From contig JAXHLS010000002.1 in NCBI GenBank assembly GCA_034522055.1, positions 62,001 to 126,000 on the forward strand: DNA of 64,000 nucleotides, in the 5' to 3' direction. The stretch is from Gammaproteobacteria bacterium. Its GTDB lineage: Bacteria; Pseudomonadota; Gammaproteobacteria; JAABTG01. How positions within the stretch are numbered: the first letter of the stretch is position 1; each line of letters opens with the position of its first letter. The notes under the pieces are model-generated. The model did no database searches and was not told the origin of the DNA. It was given only the letters and a program-made list of their open reading frames with translations. Shown one piece after another: positions 17,376 to 25,926 of this stretch. The translations under genes were made by a program, and so were the position numbers.

Positions 17376-19292
17376 ATAGGGGTCGGGAAGGAGTGACCCT
17401 CCCCGCCCTCCGAACCGTGCATGCGGTTCTCCCGCACACGGCTCTCCAGTCGGTGGTTACCTCATCGGGATTGGCTCGCCAACGTCCGGGCTTCGGTCAT
17501 GGTGAAAAGCCCAGCCGCAGCGAAGAACGCGTTCGGCCAGCGGAGATGGTCGGACTGACAATGACCCGCTCCCGGGCGCTTCTGCTGCTTGCGCAACAGC
17601 GCCCGTAATCGACGTCGGACAAAACCGTCCACGCGAGGAAAGGTCCACGGGTGCGCGTGCTGGAAATACACGAACCAGCCACGCAGCATCGGGTTCAGGT
17701 CGGCCACAATCCGCGCCAGCGAATCCCCACGACTGCGCCGGGTTTTGGCCCGGACCCGGTCGTAAAGGGCCTTGCGGCTCTTCTTGCGTACCCACCGCCG
17801 TCCCGCTTCAAACCGGTACCCGAGAAACTCAAAGCCTTCCCGGGCTGCCGGCAATCCCCCACACGGGTCTTCTCCGGGTGCAGTTGCAGACCATTGGCCT
17901 CCACCCAGTGCCGCAACTCCTGCAGCGCCTCCTGGGCTTCGTCCGGACTGGCACACAGGATCACGAGGTCGTCAGCATACCGAACCATCCGATAGCCGCG
18001 CTGGGTCATGTGTACATCCAGCCCGTGCAGGTACAGATTCGCGAGTAACGGACTGATCACCGCCCCTTGGGGCGAGCCCCGGGTCGGCGTCCAGCGCGCT
18101 ATCTCCGCCACCACGTCCTGGCGCAACCAGGCGCGCAGCAGGTCGAGGATCCGACCATCGCTGATCCGGTCCTCGACCCGGGCCATCAACGCTTCGTGCG
18201 GGATGGTGTCGAAGTACTGGGCCAGGTCGGCATCCACCACATGGGTGTAGCCCTCCCGAACCAGCCCATCCACTTCCCGCAGCGCATCCTTGCACCCGCG
18301 ACCCGGGCGAAACCCGTAACTCATCGGCAAAAACTGGCGCTCGAAAATCGGCTCGAGCACCCGCTTCATCGCCGCCTGCACAATCCGGTCCTTCACCGTC
18401 GGAATGCCCAGGGGACGCGTCCCTGTCCCCTTCGGAATCTCCACCGACGCACCGCATCCGGTCGGTACCGTCCAATTCCCAGCGCCTCTCCCAGCTCCGC
18501 CAGATACCGCTCGGCATGGGCCTCAAAACGCTGCACACTCTGGCCATCCACCCCCGCTGAACCCCGGTTGGCCCGCACATCCTGCCACGCCCGTTCCAGG
18601 GTCTGGGGGCGATGCACCTTGTCGATCAGACTGAACCACTTCGTCCCTTGGACGCCGTTACCCAGCGCCGCCAACATGCGCTCCGTCCAGATCGTGCGGT
18701 CCACCCACGGCCATTCCACCGGGTTGGACGAGTCTGGCTTAGCCTCTTGCGAGACGCTCTCGACCCTTTGCATACGCGCTCACCTCCTCCGGACTTCACC
18801 CATCCACCTTCCTGCCTCCCTTCCCTCGGCGCGATTTCTGTTCTTCGCGCTTTCCCGGCACCACCCACGGTTTTAGGCGGAGGACGCCCTCCAGCTCTTG
18901 GGTCCGCGTTTCCGCAGCACCTCGCCATGACCGCAGCAGAACCGTTCAGTACTACGAAGGCTCTGACTCCTGCCCACCGTCACCACGGCGGTCAGGTCTC
19001 CCCGCTTCTCTCGCATTTCCTTCCCAGCGTTCCGTCTCCAACCACGGAGGGGACCCGAATGTCGCTTTCCACGCCAATCCCAGCGCATCCGATGAGTTTC
19101 AGGCTTCACCTTCTCCTAGCGGGCTCGCCGTCCCGTACCGCCGAATCGAGTTCGTCATCCTACGGACCGCCAGTTCGCCTCCGGTTGCTCTCCACCCCGC
19201 CTCGCGACGACGCAGTTACCTTCGACTACGGGGCCTTGGCTTACCCCGACACGGACTCTCACCGTGCAGAAAATGCGCCTCCACGGACGCAC
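17376..19292 (-). mobile_element. Group II intron copy C
   Basis: About 1917 nt, 5' end GTGCG at 19292 and 3' end CCCCTAT at 17376. The 5' exon is a stem-loop repeat ending AGGGGCTCGGCTCCTA, and the 3' exon begins C and soon enters another reverse-oriented repeat (near 17357-17372). It separates Uma2 copy 3 from the WecA-like gene. Confidence 0.93.
17462..18773 (-). pseudogene. Group II intron reverse transcriptase/maturase, frameshifted twice (copy C)
   Basis: It carries the GGGG-to-GGG deletion shared with A and D (17839-17841) and a private one-base deletion near 18444 (CACCGACG instead of CACCCGACG). The gene is therefore broken into a 126-aa N-terminal frame, a middle frame with the RT motifs and a C-terminal maturase frame. 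Confidence 0.9.
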
Positions 19293-19341
19293 TAGGAGCC
19301 GAGCCCCTCGGCGATTCATCCTCGGCCATCTGCCCGTCGGC

Positions 19342-20412
19342 TCAGGAACGGCGCGCCGAGCGTTGCCCGCCGCCAGACCCGGCCACCGGCCGCGACACCT
19401 GGTCGTCCGGCAGCCCCGCCCCGAGACCCACGCCCGCCGCCACCACCGGCAGGTAGGCGAGCAGCGCCAGCGCCCAGCCCCAGCCCGGCCGGTTCGCGGC
19501 GAGCAGTGCCAGGGGCAGCAGCCACAGCAGGTTGAAGGCACCCACCAGCAGGGTGACCTTGAGATGGCTGCCCCAGCGCCGCGCGGCGATCTGGTAGGCG
19601 TGGGAGCGGTGGGCCTCGTACCAGGTGTCCCGCCGGGCCAGGCGCCGCAGCAGCGTCCAGGTGGCGTCGCCGATGAAGGCGGCCAGCAGGATCGCCCAGC
19701 TCCACAGGTTGATGGCGCCGCCGTGGCTGGTCGCCACCGCGAGCGCGCCGAAAGCGAAACCGAGGAAGCCGCTGCCCGCGTCGCCCATGAAGATCCTGGC
19801 TGGCGGCCAGTTCCAGACCAGGAAGCCGGCGGCCGAGGCGGCCAGCCAGAACAGCCAGCCAGCCGCCCCGGGGGTGCCACCGAGCAGCAAGATGAGCGCC
19901 CCACCCGCAGCCACCGTAATGGCCTCCGTGGCCGCTATGCCATCGATGCCGTCCATGAAGTTGTACAGGTTGAGTAGCCAGACGATGGCCACCGCCGCCA
20001 GCGCATCCCCCGCCAGGCCCAAATCCACCGACCCTGAACCGAGCGGCAATGGCGGCAGGCCGCCGAGCCAGGCGAGCGCCCACACCGCCGCGCCCAGGTG
20101 CACGGCGAAGCGCAGCCGCCGGGAAACGTGGCCGTGGTCGTCCCAGAAACCCACCGCGGTGACGCCCAAGGCGCCGCCGCCAAGGCCGAGCGCCGCGGCG
20201 GCATCGATCCAGCCGGCCAACGCCGCGAAAGCCGTGGCCACCAGGTAGACCAGAACGATGGAAACACCGCCGCCCCGCGGCGTGGGCACGGTATGGGAAC
20301 TGCGGGCGTTGGGGGTATCCAGAAGCTCTCGGCGCACCGCATAAACGCGCACCATCGCCGTGAGCACCAGGGCCGCGCCGAAGGCGGCCATAGCGAGTCC
20401 AATGGCACTCAT
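19342..20412 (-). CDS. WecA/WbpL-like undecaprenyl-phosphate glycosyl-1-phosphate transferase
   Basis: A 356-aa polytopic membrane enzyme of the MraY/WecA family that attaches the first sugar-phosphate of O-antigen to undecaprenyl phosphate. Visible motifs are SSHTVPTPRGGG, the aspartate-bearing FWDDHG, NLYNFMDGIDGIA, ARIFMGDAGSGFLGF and the cytoplasmic HRSHAYQ loop. About ten hydrophobic segments run through the protein. The start ATG overlaps the stop of the upstream epimerase by 4 bp, so the two are translationally coupled. The sequence most resembles the WbpL branch, which pairs with WbpM-derived sugars, in line with the dehydratase at 11140. Confidence 0.92.
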   Translation of the reverse strand: MSAIGLAMAAFGAALVLTAMVRVYAVRRELLDTPNARSSHTVPTPRGGGVSIVLVYLVATAFAALAGWIDAAAALGLGGGALGVTAVGFWDDHGHVSRRLRFAVHLGAAVWALAWLGGLPPLPLGSGSVDLGLAGDALAAVAIVWLLNLYNFMDGIDGIAATEAITVAAGGALILLLGGTPGAAGWLFWLAASAAGFLVWNWPPARIFMGDAGSGFLGFAFGALAVATSHGGAINLWSWAILLAAFIGDATWTLLRRLARRDTWYEAHRSHAYQIAARRWGSHLKVTLLVGAFNLLWLLPLALLAANRPGWGWALALLAYLPVVAAGVGLGAGLPDDQVSRPVAGSGGGQRSARRS

Positions 20413-21365
20413 CCCCGAACCGTCCGGGCCAGCGCCTCGTCCACGCCCAACGGCGGGGTCCAGTCCAGTCGCTCACAAGTCGGCGCGATGTCCACCTGCA
20501 GCGAGCCGCACAGCCGCCGGCAGACGCCCTCCCGGCCCAGAGCCCGAGCCCCCGCCTTCATCAGGGCCGGCGGCACCGGGATCAGCCGTGCCGGCCGCCC
20601 CAGAGCCTGCCCGAGCCGCCGCAACAGCTCCGCGGTGGAAAGATCCTCGCCATCCCCGGCCAGAAAGACCTGATTTGCCGCCGCCGGATGCTCAAGACAG
20701 ACGCGGATCAGATCCACCAGATTGTCCAGCCCGACCAGGCTGCGGCGATTGTCGGTGATGGCCCCCAGCGGCAGCGGCAAACCCCGGGCCAGCGCCTTGA
20801 TCAGGGCCGCGAAATTGCCTTTCACCCCCGGTCCGTAGACCAGCGGCGGTCGAAGGATGACCACCTCCATGCCGGCCTCCTGCGCCAGGTTCATCAAGCC
20901 CTGCTCGGCCTCCAGCTTGGAAATCCCGTAGGCGTCCTCGGGCCGTGGTGCATCCGCCGCACGACAGGGCCGGCCCGGCAGCGTTTCTTCCCCATTGACC
21001 TTGATGGAGCTGAGAAAGACGAACCGGCGCACCCCTGATTCAGCCGCCTGGCGCGCCAGCTGCAAGGTGCCCTCTACATTGTCCCGCCGGTAAACAGCCA
21101 GGGGATCGGCCGCCTGTTCTCGCATCACGTGCACCCGGGCCGCGGTGTGAACCACGGCGGTCACATCGCCCAGTGCACGGCTCCAGTCGGTTGCGGGGCC
21201 GAGATCTCCGATCGGTTTCACTTCCACCGCTGCCGACAGCCCGCCAGCAAGGCCCCGCACCGTCGCGCGCACGCTGCCGACCCCGTCCAGCAACAGGCGC
21301 GCGATCAGGGCACCGCCGATGAGACCGGTCGCCCCGGTAACGAGTATCCGCTCATCCGGGTTCAT
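20409..21365 (-). CDS. NAD-dependent nucleotide-sugar epimerase/reductase (extended SDR)
   Basis: A 318-aa extended short-chain dehydrogenase. The Rossmann motif ILVTGATGLIGGALIARLL is at the N-terminus, and the catalytic YxxxK is YGISKLEAE with a preceding FVFLSSIKV serine. Members next to WbpL-type transferases reduce or epimerise 4-keto or 4-hydroxy UDP-sugars (WbpV-like). The ATG at 21365 is chosen; a GTG at 21383 would add six residues without family support. Its stop overlaps the start of the WecA-like gene. Confidence 0.88.
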   Translation of the reverse strand: MNPDERILVTGATGLIGGALIARLLLDGVGSVRATVRGLAGGLSAAVEVKPIGDLGPATDWSRALGDVTAVVHTAARVHVMREQAADPLAVYRRDNVEGTLQLARQAAESGVRRFVFLSSIKVNGEETLPGRPCRAADAPRPEDAYGISKLEAEQGLMNLAQEAGMEVVILRPPLVYGPGVKGNFAALIKALARGLPLPLGAITDNRRSLVGLDNLVDLIRVCLEHPAAANQVFLAGDGEDLSTAELLRRLGQALGRPARLIPVPPALMKAGARALGREGVCRRLCGSLQVDIAPTCERLDWTPPLGVDEALARTVRG

Positions 21366-21468
21366 GGATTTTCCGGCAGCCACGCCCAGGCGGGCGCGAC
21401 ATCGGCGCGTATGCCCCCTGCTCGATCCGCCCCGCCTCGTCCAGCGTCATAATTAAAGTAAGCGCGTC

Positions 21469-22284
21469 TCACCACCACCTCCAGCCGTGCTTGCTGAAGA
21501 AACGCACGGCCGATCGGCCGAACCAGATAATGTGCCGCCGCCCCTTGCGAGCGGCACCGCCGCCGGCGTGGCGGATCCGCATCGCCGGAAGCAGCTCCAC
21601 CCGTCCCCGCCAACCGAGGCGCAGGGAGAGATCGAAGTCCTCAAAGTACATGAAAAAGGCCGGGTCGAATCCCCCCACCGCACGCAGCGCCTCGCCACGG
21701 CAGAGCATGAAGCTGCCGCTGACGATGGGCACATCCACCGCCACCGATCCATCCCGAACGTCGGCCAGCTCATAATGGTCGAGACGCCTCTGGAAGAGAC
21801 GCTTAACGAAGTTCGGCGCAAACCCTCGAAGCAGCAGGTCAATAACCGTCGGGTGACGCTTGCACAGATGCCGCGCATCCGATTCCTGCCCGATGACCGC
21901 CGGAGCGATAAGGACCACGTCGGGGTGGGCGGCCAGATATGCGACGCCGGTTGCCAGCGCCCGCTCCTCCACGACCACATCAGGGTTGAGGACCAAGTGG
22001 AAATCACCCGCGCAGCGCTCCATGGCCAGGTTGTTGCCCCGTCCGTAACCGACATTGCCGTGACCACTGACCACCTCCGTCTCGATCCCCCTCCGGCGCA
22101 GCGCAGAGGCGAGGCCCGCGACACACGCCGAGGCACCGTCATCGGGGCCATTATCGACCAACATCACCCGCGCCTTGCCGATCTCCCCGCTGGCGAGCGC
22201 CCGCCTTAGCGATAACGCGACGCTCTCCAGGGTATCCCTCAACACCTCCTTGCTGGGCGCGAAGGTGACCAGGGAGATGCTCAA
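21469..22284 (-). CDS. Glycosyltransferase family 2 (rhamnosyltransferase-like), gene 1
   Basis: About 271 aa of GT-A fold. ISLVTFAPSKEVLRDTLESV opens the nucleotide-binding region, VDNGPDDGAS is the first DxD-like element, NVGYGRGNNLAMER the G-N loop, and LVLNPDVVVEERAL with MYFEDFDLSLRL the catalytic segment (ED in the acceptor site). RIRHAGGGAARKGRRH is the basic C-terminus. The start is probably the TTG at 22284, 5 bp after AAGGAGG; a GTG at 22290 overlaps that site and the longer frame is not family sequence. It follows the next GT2 gene closely. Confidence 0.85.
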   Translation of the reverse strand: MSISLVTFAPSKEVLRDTLESVALSLRRALASGEIGKARVMLVDNGPDDGASACVAGLASALRRRGIETEVVSGHGNVGYGRGNNLAMERCAGDFHLVLNPDVVVEERALATGVAYLAAHPDVVLIAPAVIGQESDARHLCKRHPTVIDLLLRGFAPNFVKRLFQRRLDHYELADVRDGSVAVDVPIVSGSFMLCRGEALRAVGGFDPAFFMYFEDFDLSLRLGWRGRVELLPAMRIRHAGGGAARKGRRHIIWFGRSAVRFFSKHGWRWW

Positions 22285-22325
22285 CGACACCTCCTTGCCG
22301 TGAGCCTCCCCGGTGGACAAACCAC

Positions 22326-23360
22326 TCACCCCGGCTTCCGGTGAGAGAGGCCCTGCAGGCGCCGCCGCCTTCCGCCCCAGAGCGCCGCCTGGAGATATAG
22401 CCGGAATTGGCGGATGGGGTGCTGCCGCCTCACCCCGAGGCGCCTGAGCCCCATCACCCGCCGGTACCACGGCAACCGTGCCCCGAACAGCTCGCAGTAG
22501 GCACGCAACAGCGAGTGCTCCGGATCGCCCTCGCGGTAGAGGCCACTCTTTTTCAAGCGCTCGACCAGAAGCTGTGCCTGATGAACGCTACGCGCGAAGT
22601 CCGCCATCATCCCCCGCCCGGGGCCACGGCCCGTCAACGAGCGCCACGCCGTGCGCCATACGCCACTCGCCCCCACCTGGTTGGCGCCATGCTGTCGATA
22701 GCAGAGGGTTGCACGCGGCAGATAGAGGATTCGCCCCGCCGCCACAGCCACCAGCGCGAGCCACCAATCGTGCATCGGAACCCCATCGGGGATGGGGAGG
22801 GCCAGTTCGAGGAGGGGGCGATTGAGGAGCGCCGTGCAGCCGGTCACGAAATTCTGTACCACCAGAACGCACAAGGGATCCTGTTCCTCATGGCGAATCA
22901 TCTGGTAGTCCATGAACGAAGGGCTCCGCTCCCTGCAGAACTCATCGACCACCGCCATGTCGGAGTGGACCAGAAGCGGCGTGCCGGCGCCGAACCGCCC
23001 CTCCCCCTCTTCCAACAGCGCCAACTCCCCCGCGATCTTGCCGGGCATCCACACATCGTCCTGATCCACCAGAAAGAGACGGCTCGCCCCCCGGTCGCGG
23101 GCCTGCTCCATCAGACGCGCGAAATTGGCCACCGCCCCGAGCCCGCCCAGCCCATCCTCGACCCTGCGGATTCTGCCGTCCCTCCCGGCATACTCGTCGA
23201 GGATTGCCACCGTGGCGTCATGGGAGCCATCGTCCCGTATCAGCAGGGTCCACTCCCGGACACTCTGCCCGACGAGACTATCGAGTTGCTCGCGGAGGAA
23301 GCTCTCCCCGTTGTAGGTGGCCATCACCAGAAAAAGGCTCAACCCGGAATCACCTCGCAC
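22326..23360 (-). CDS. Glycosyltransferase family 2 (rhamnosyltransferase-like), gene 2
   Basis: A 344-aa GT-A enzyme. FLVMATYNGESFLREQLDSL, TLLIRDDGSHDATVAIL and RLFLVDQDDVWMPGKI are the classic nucleotide-sugar and metal (DQDD) motifs of the WbbL/RgpB-like branch. DWWLALVAVAAGRI is the acceptor-site aspartate region. The GTG start at 23360 immediately precedes the GT fold. It heads the minus-strand run GT2, GT2, SDR, WecA-like, consistent with an O-antigen operon. Confidence 0.88.
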   Translation of the reverse strand: MRGDSGLSLFLVMATYNGESFLREQLDSLVGQSVREWTLLIRDDGSHDATVAILDEYAGRDGRIRRVEDGLGGLGAVANFARLMEQARDRGASRLFLVDQDDVWMPGKIAGELALLEEGEGRFGAGTPLLVHSDMAVVDEFCRERSPSFMDYQMIRHEEQDPLCVLVVQNFVTGCTALLNRPLLELALPIPDGVPMHDWWLALVAVAAGRILYLPRATLCYRQHGANQVGASGVWRTAWRSLTGRGPGRGMMADFARSVHQAQLLVERLKKSGLYREGDPEHSLLRAYCELFGARLPWYRRVMGLRRLGVRRQHPIRQFRLYLQAALWGGRRRRLQGLSHRKPG

Positions 23361-23711
23361 TCGACATATCCTGAAGGCCAGTCCCCGACCCGGGATCGTG
23401 GTACGGGTGGGTGCCTAAGGATCCGCCTCTCGCAGGGACTGGTGGACACGCACTGCTGGTAGTGGCTTATATGCTGAAAGGCGGCGAGTTCGCCGACGCT
23501 GCCGTCCAGGACGCCCGTCACATCAGGGTACTGACCGAGGCGCGCCGTATAGGTGGCCACGCCCGCGACCTTGTCGCCGATGTATGCCGGCCCGCCGATG
23601 TCACCTGGCGCGGTCAGAGCCTCGCGACTATCCGGCCCAGTATCACGTGAAGCCCCATGAGTATGCCCCGGGGATCGTGGGTATCACCGCCATGGTCAAA
23701 ATCGTTATCAA
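23339..23711 (-). pseudogene. Relic of a trypsin-like (S1) serine protease C-terminal half
   Basis: Read on the minus strand, one frame gives VDNDFDHGGDTHDPRG (23711 leftwards). After a frameshift near 23680 another gives DSREALTAPGDIGGPAYIGD followed by KVAGVATYTARLG, then GELAAFQHISHY. This is the order DFD, EA-xx-APGDSGGP, AG, GE and helix of S1-type proteases, but the catalytic serine has become isoleucine (GDIGG for GDSGG). The frame runs into the start of the GT2 gene at its end. No start region survives. Confidence 0.62.
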
Positions 23712-23757
23712 CTGAGCGTCCGGCGTGGTTGCCCAGCGGGCATACTCTGTTCCATGA

Positions 23758-24540
23758 TCAATTATTGAAATCGAAGGCAAGATCGTCATCTTCCCTGAAC
23801 AGCGCATCAAGGGATTCGGGGAGTTTGGCGGCACTGTGGTGCTGGGCATGAAACCTGGCACGCTCGGTGAGCTGATTGAGTTGGCTCATGGAGAACAACT
23901 GAGCATGGGCCAGTGCCATCGGTCCGCCACGCAATTGGGTATAGGCGTCGGCCTCCAGCGCGTTCAGCGCTTCCTCGCTCACTCGGAACAGGCCGTTGAG
24001 TTTGAGCGGTTCCTGCCCTTCACCGCGCTCAATCTGCAGAGGCCACGGCTCGATGACACCGGCATCGCTGAGGGCTTTGGTCGCGGCCAGGGTCACCGGC
24101 CGGTTCTTCTCGCACTGTTCCAGAAAATCCAGCGTCCTGGCTACCTGCTGACCGAGATTGCCGTCGGTATCAAACAGTGGTTCGCCCTGATCGCTGGCAA
24201 AATACGCCTGATCGATACACAGCGCCTTCTGCCCATCCTCGGTGTTGGCCAAGGTGAACGGGTAACCGCGAAGGCTAGCCGGTACGTAGCTGCCCAGCCA
24301 TTTGCCGTTGGGCGCGACGTAGAGATTCGTCTGAAGATCGAGGCTCAGCAGCGCTACGGGTTGGTGGCCCTCCCCCTGCTCGATGAAGCCCAGTGCATAG
24401 TGCGGCAGCAGCTTGGCCAGTTCGGCCAACAGGATACTCGCAACGGCCTGGTTGGTGGCGAAGGCGTAGCCCTCGCGGGGCAGATAGTGCCTGCCAGCGT
24501 GCTGGCTGCGGGATAATGCGATCCACTCTGTCATGGCCAT
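23758..24540 (-). CDS. sapC: SapC-family protein
   Basis: A 260-aa protein with the SapC architecture: EWIALSRSQHAGRHYLPREG, LLPHYALGFIEQGEGHQPVA, LYVAPNGKWLGSYVPASLRGYPF, and a C-terminal LNGLFRVSEEALNALEADAY segment. SapC was first described beside S-layer genes of Campylobacter; its biochemical role is unknown. Its place near the giant secreted protein at 25927 supports an S-layer link. The ATG at 24540 and a second ATG at 24534 are equally possible; neither has a strong ribosome-binding site. Confidence 0.85.
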   Translation of the reverse strand: MAMTEWIALSRSQHAGRHYLPREGYAFATNQAVASILLAELAKLLPHYALGFIEQGEGHQPVALLSLDLQTNLYVAPNGKWLGSYVPASLRGYPFTLANTEDGQKALCIDQAYFASDQGEPLFDTDGNLGQQVARTLDFLEQCEKNRPVTLAATKALSDAGVIEPWPLQIERGEGQEPLKLNGLFRVSEEALNALEADAYTQLRGGPMALAHAQLFSMSQLNQLTERARFHAQHHSAAKLPESLDALFREDDDLAFDFNN

Positions 24541-24925
24541 ATCTCATCATGTCTCGAAATACGCGGCCATTGTAACAGCAGCATGATAGTACAGCTTCTC
24601 CGCCTGCCCGGACCCTTCAAGCCACCCGGCCCCCGAACACCTCCCGCGCCATCCGCATACCGCCCAGCCGCCGGGCCTGGCAGGCACCGGCTTCGTTGAG
24701 CATGCGCATGAACCAGAGGTCCCCTCCGGCGGCTCGCGGCACGTCGCGGCCTGTGCCTCAACCACTTTCACTTGCGCCGCCAAGCGTTCTGCACCGGCTG
24801 GACACCGGGCCCGTGGCCAGGGGGTCACCCGCGCGGGTCTCTCACCCGCTAGAACCTGCGGCATTGCCAACCCCCTACTGTCCCCGAACTATCCCGGGGG
24901 CATTTGGGCGTCACATGGATAATGT
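24541..24925 (-). other. Gap with a short possible C-terminal relic
   Basis: One minus-strand frame (about 24735 to 24625) reads AGGDLWFMRMLNEAGACQAR then RLGGMRMAREVFGG and stops. It is protein-like in composition but has no start and I do not recognise it. The rest of the 385 bp shows no gene. No terminator is evident after the 289-aa gene. Confidence 0.3.
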
Positions 24926-25795
24926 CTAGCCAGCATCAAATCCGAAGAAGCTAGTGCCAATGGCGGGGGCCTCTACGCCAGTCACCTCGATCTCCGCGGT
25001 CAGCTCAGCGACGGTTTCGAAGGCGTCGTTCCAGCCGTTATCTTGACCTGAAGAGTTGAAATAATCCCAGCCCAGGAATATCAACTGCCCGTCCTCCTGG
25101 GGCATGAATACTAATACGGCGTCGTCGCCATCGCCGTAGATCACCACCGCGTCGTCCGGCAGGTCGCCCGTAGCCAGAGTACTGGTGCCGTTGTTATGAC
25201 CCAGCTGAGCCGGGCCGCCCAGAAACTCCGGCAGCGCATCCGGACTCAGGACGTAGTTGCCGCTTCCACTACTGGTCAGTCCCAGATCGAAGGTCTCATT
25301 TATGAAGTTGAGCTGCGAACCGTTGGTGGAGGCCCCGGAGAACCCGAAGAACAGCAGGTTACCCCCCCCTTCCACGAAGTCTAATACCGTATCGCCATCG
25401 GGGAACACATTTCCGGCCTCCGCTTCAGGAAGTACAAAGGCAGCAACATCGGCCAGCAACGGAGCCAGGGCAGCACCATCCGTTTCAGCGGTGGTTGTTA
25501 CGTCGTGGCCAAGGGCGTCAAACTCACGATAGAGGTTTGCGGCTTCGTCGCCTGTACCGCGCTCCGCGATAGGTTCACCACCCCCGTCACCTGAGTGCTG
25601 CTGATGATCAAAAATGAGCACACCTGTCTCTTCGCTGCCTCCTTGCCCAGGAAGCAGCGCTGAGCCGTTTTCTTTAACGGCAGAGATCGCACTTCCCGTG
25701 GACGACGAACCGCCGAAGAAGCTGCTGCCACTGCCGCTCGGGGACGAGCTGACTCCGCTGCCAGTCTGGGGTGTAGATCCAAAAAAAGGCATCAT
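24926..25795 (-). CDS. Acidic hypothetical protein with GATase/ThuA-like core, probable secreted partner
   Basis: A 289-aa protein without a signal peptide. Residues 1-50 are serine/glycine-rich with repeated FFG motifs (PFFGSTPQ, SSFFGGSSS; the C-terminus ends TSFFGFDAG). Residues about 58-250 alternate strands and helices: TGVLIFDHQQHSGDGGGE, YREFDALGHDVTTT, VAAFVLPEAEAG, VLDFVEGGGNLLFFGFSG, VFMPQEDGQLIFLGWDYF. This resembles a class-I GATase/ThuA-like Rossmann fold, but no catalytic triad is clear. The composition is very acidic, like the giant protein encoded just upstream. AAAGGAG sits 4 bp before the first ATG and 7 bp before the second (25792), which is the better start. Function unknown; co-export by the type I system is an inference. 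Confidence 0.7.
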   Translation of the reverse strand: MMPFFGSTPQTGSGVSSSPSGSGSSFFGGSSSTGSAISAVKENGSALLPGQGGSEETGVLIFDHQQHSGDGGGEPIAERGTGDEAANLYREFDALGHDVTTTAETDGAALAPLLADVAAFVLPEAEAGNVFPDGDTVLDFVEGGGNLLFFGFSGASTNGSQLNFINETFDLGLTSSGSGNYVLSPDALPEFLGGPAQLGHNNGTSTLATGDLPDDAVVIYGDGDDAVLVFMPQEDGQLIFLGWDYFNSSGQDNGWNDAFETVAELTAEIEVTGVEAPAIGTSFFGFDAG

Positions 25796-25810
25796 AGTTC
25801 TCCTTTACAG

Positions 25811-25842
25811 AAAAAAAACCCCGCCCCTAGGCTGGGACGGGG
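25811..25842 (-). terminator. Rho-independent terminator between the giant gene and the 289-aa gene
   Basis: On the minus strand, CCCCGTCCC, loop AGCCTA and GGGGCGGGG form a 9-bp stem followed by eight T. It ends only 16 bp before the downstream start codon, so the ribosome-binding site lies right after it. It would terminate or attenuate transcription coming from the giant gene. Confidence 0.85.
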
Positions 25843-25875
25843 CTTAAGTATTATCAGACCTCGCGTTGACCCTTG

Positions 25876-25899
25876 GGTAACCGGCCAAGGCCGGTTACC
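25876..25899. repeat. Perfect 11-bp inverted repeat after the giant gene
   Basis: GGTAACCGGCC, AA, GGCCGGTTACC lies 28 bp past the stop codon of the giant gene. It has no T-run on either strand, so it is more likely an mRNA 3'-end stabiliser than a terminator. Confidence 0.75.
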
Positions 25900-25926
25900 G
25901 TCAGGGCATCTCACTTAAAAGTGGGA

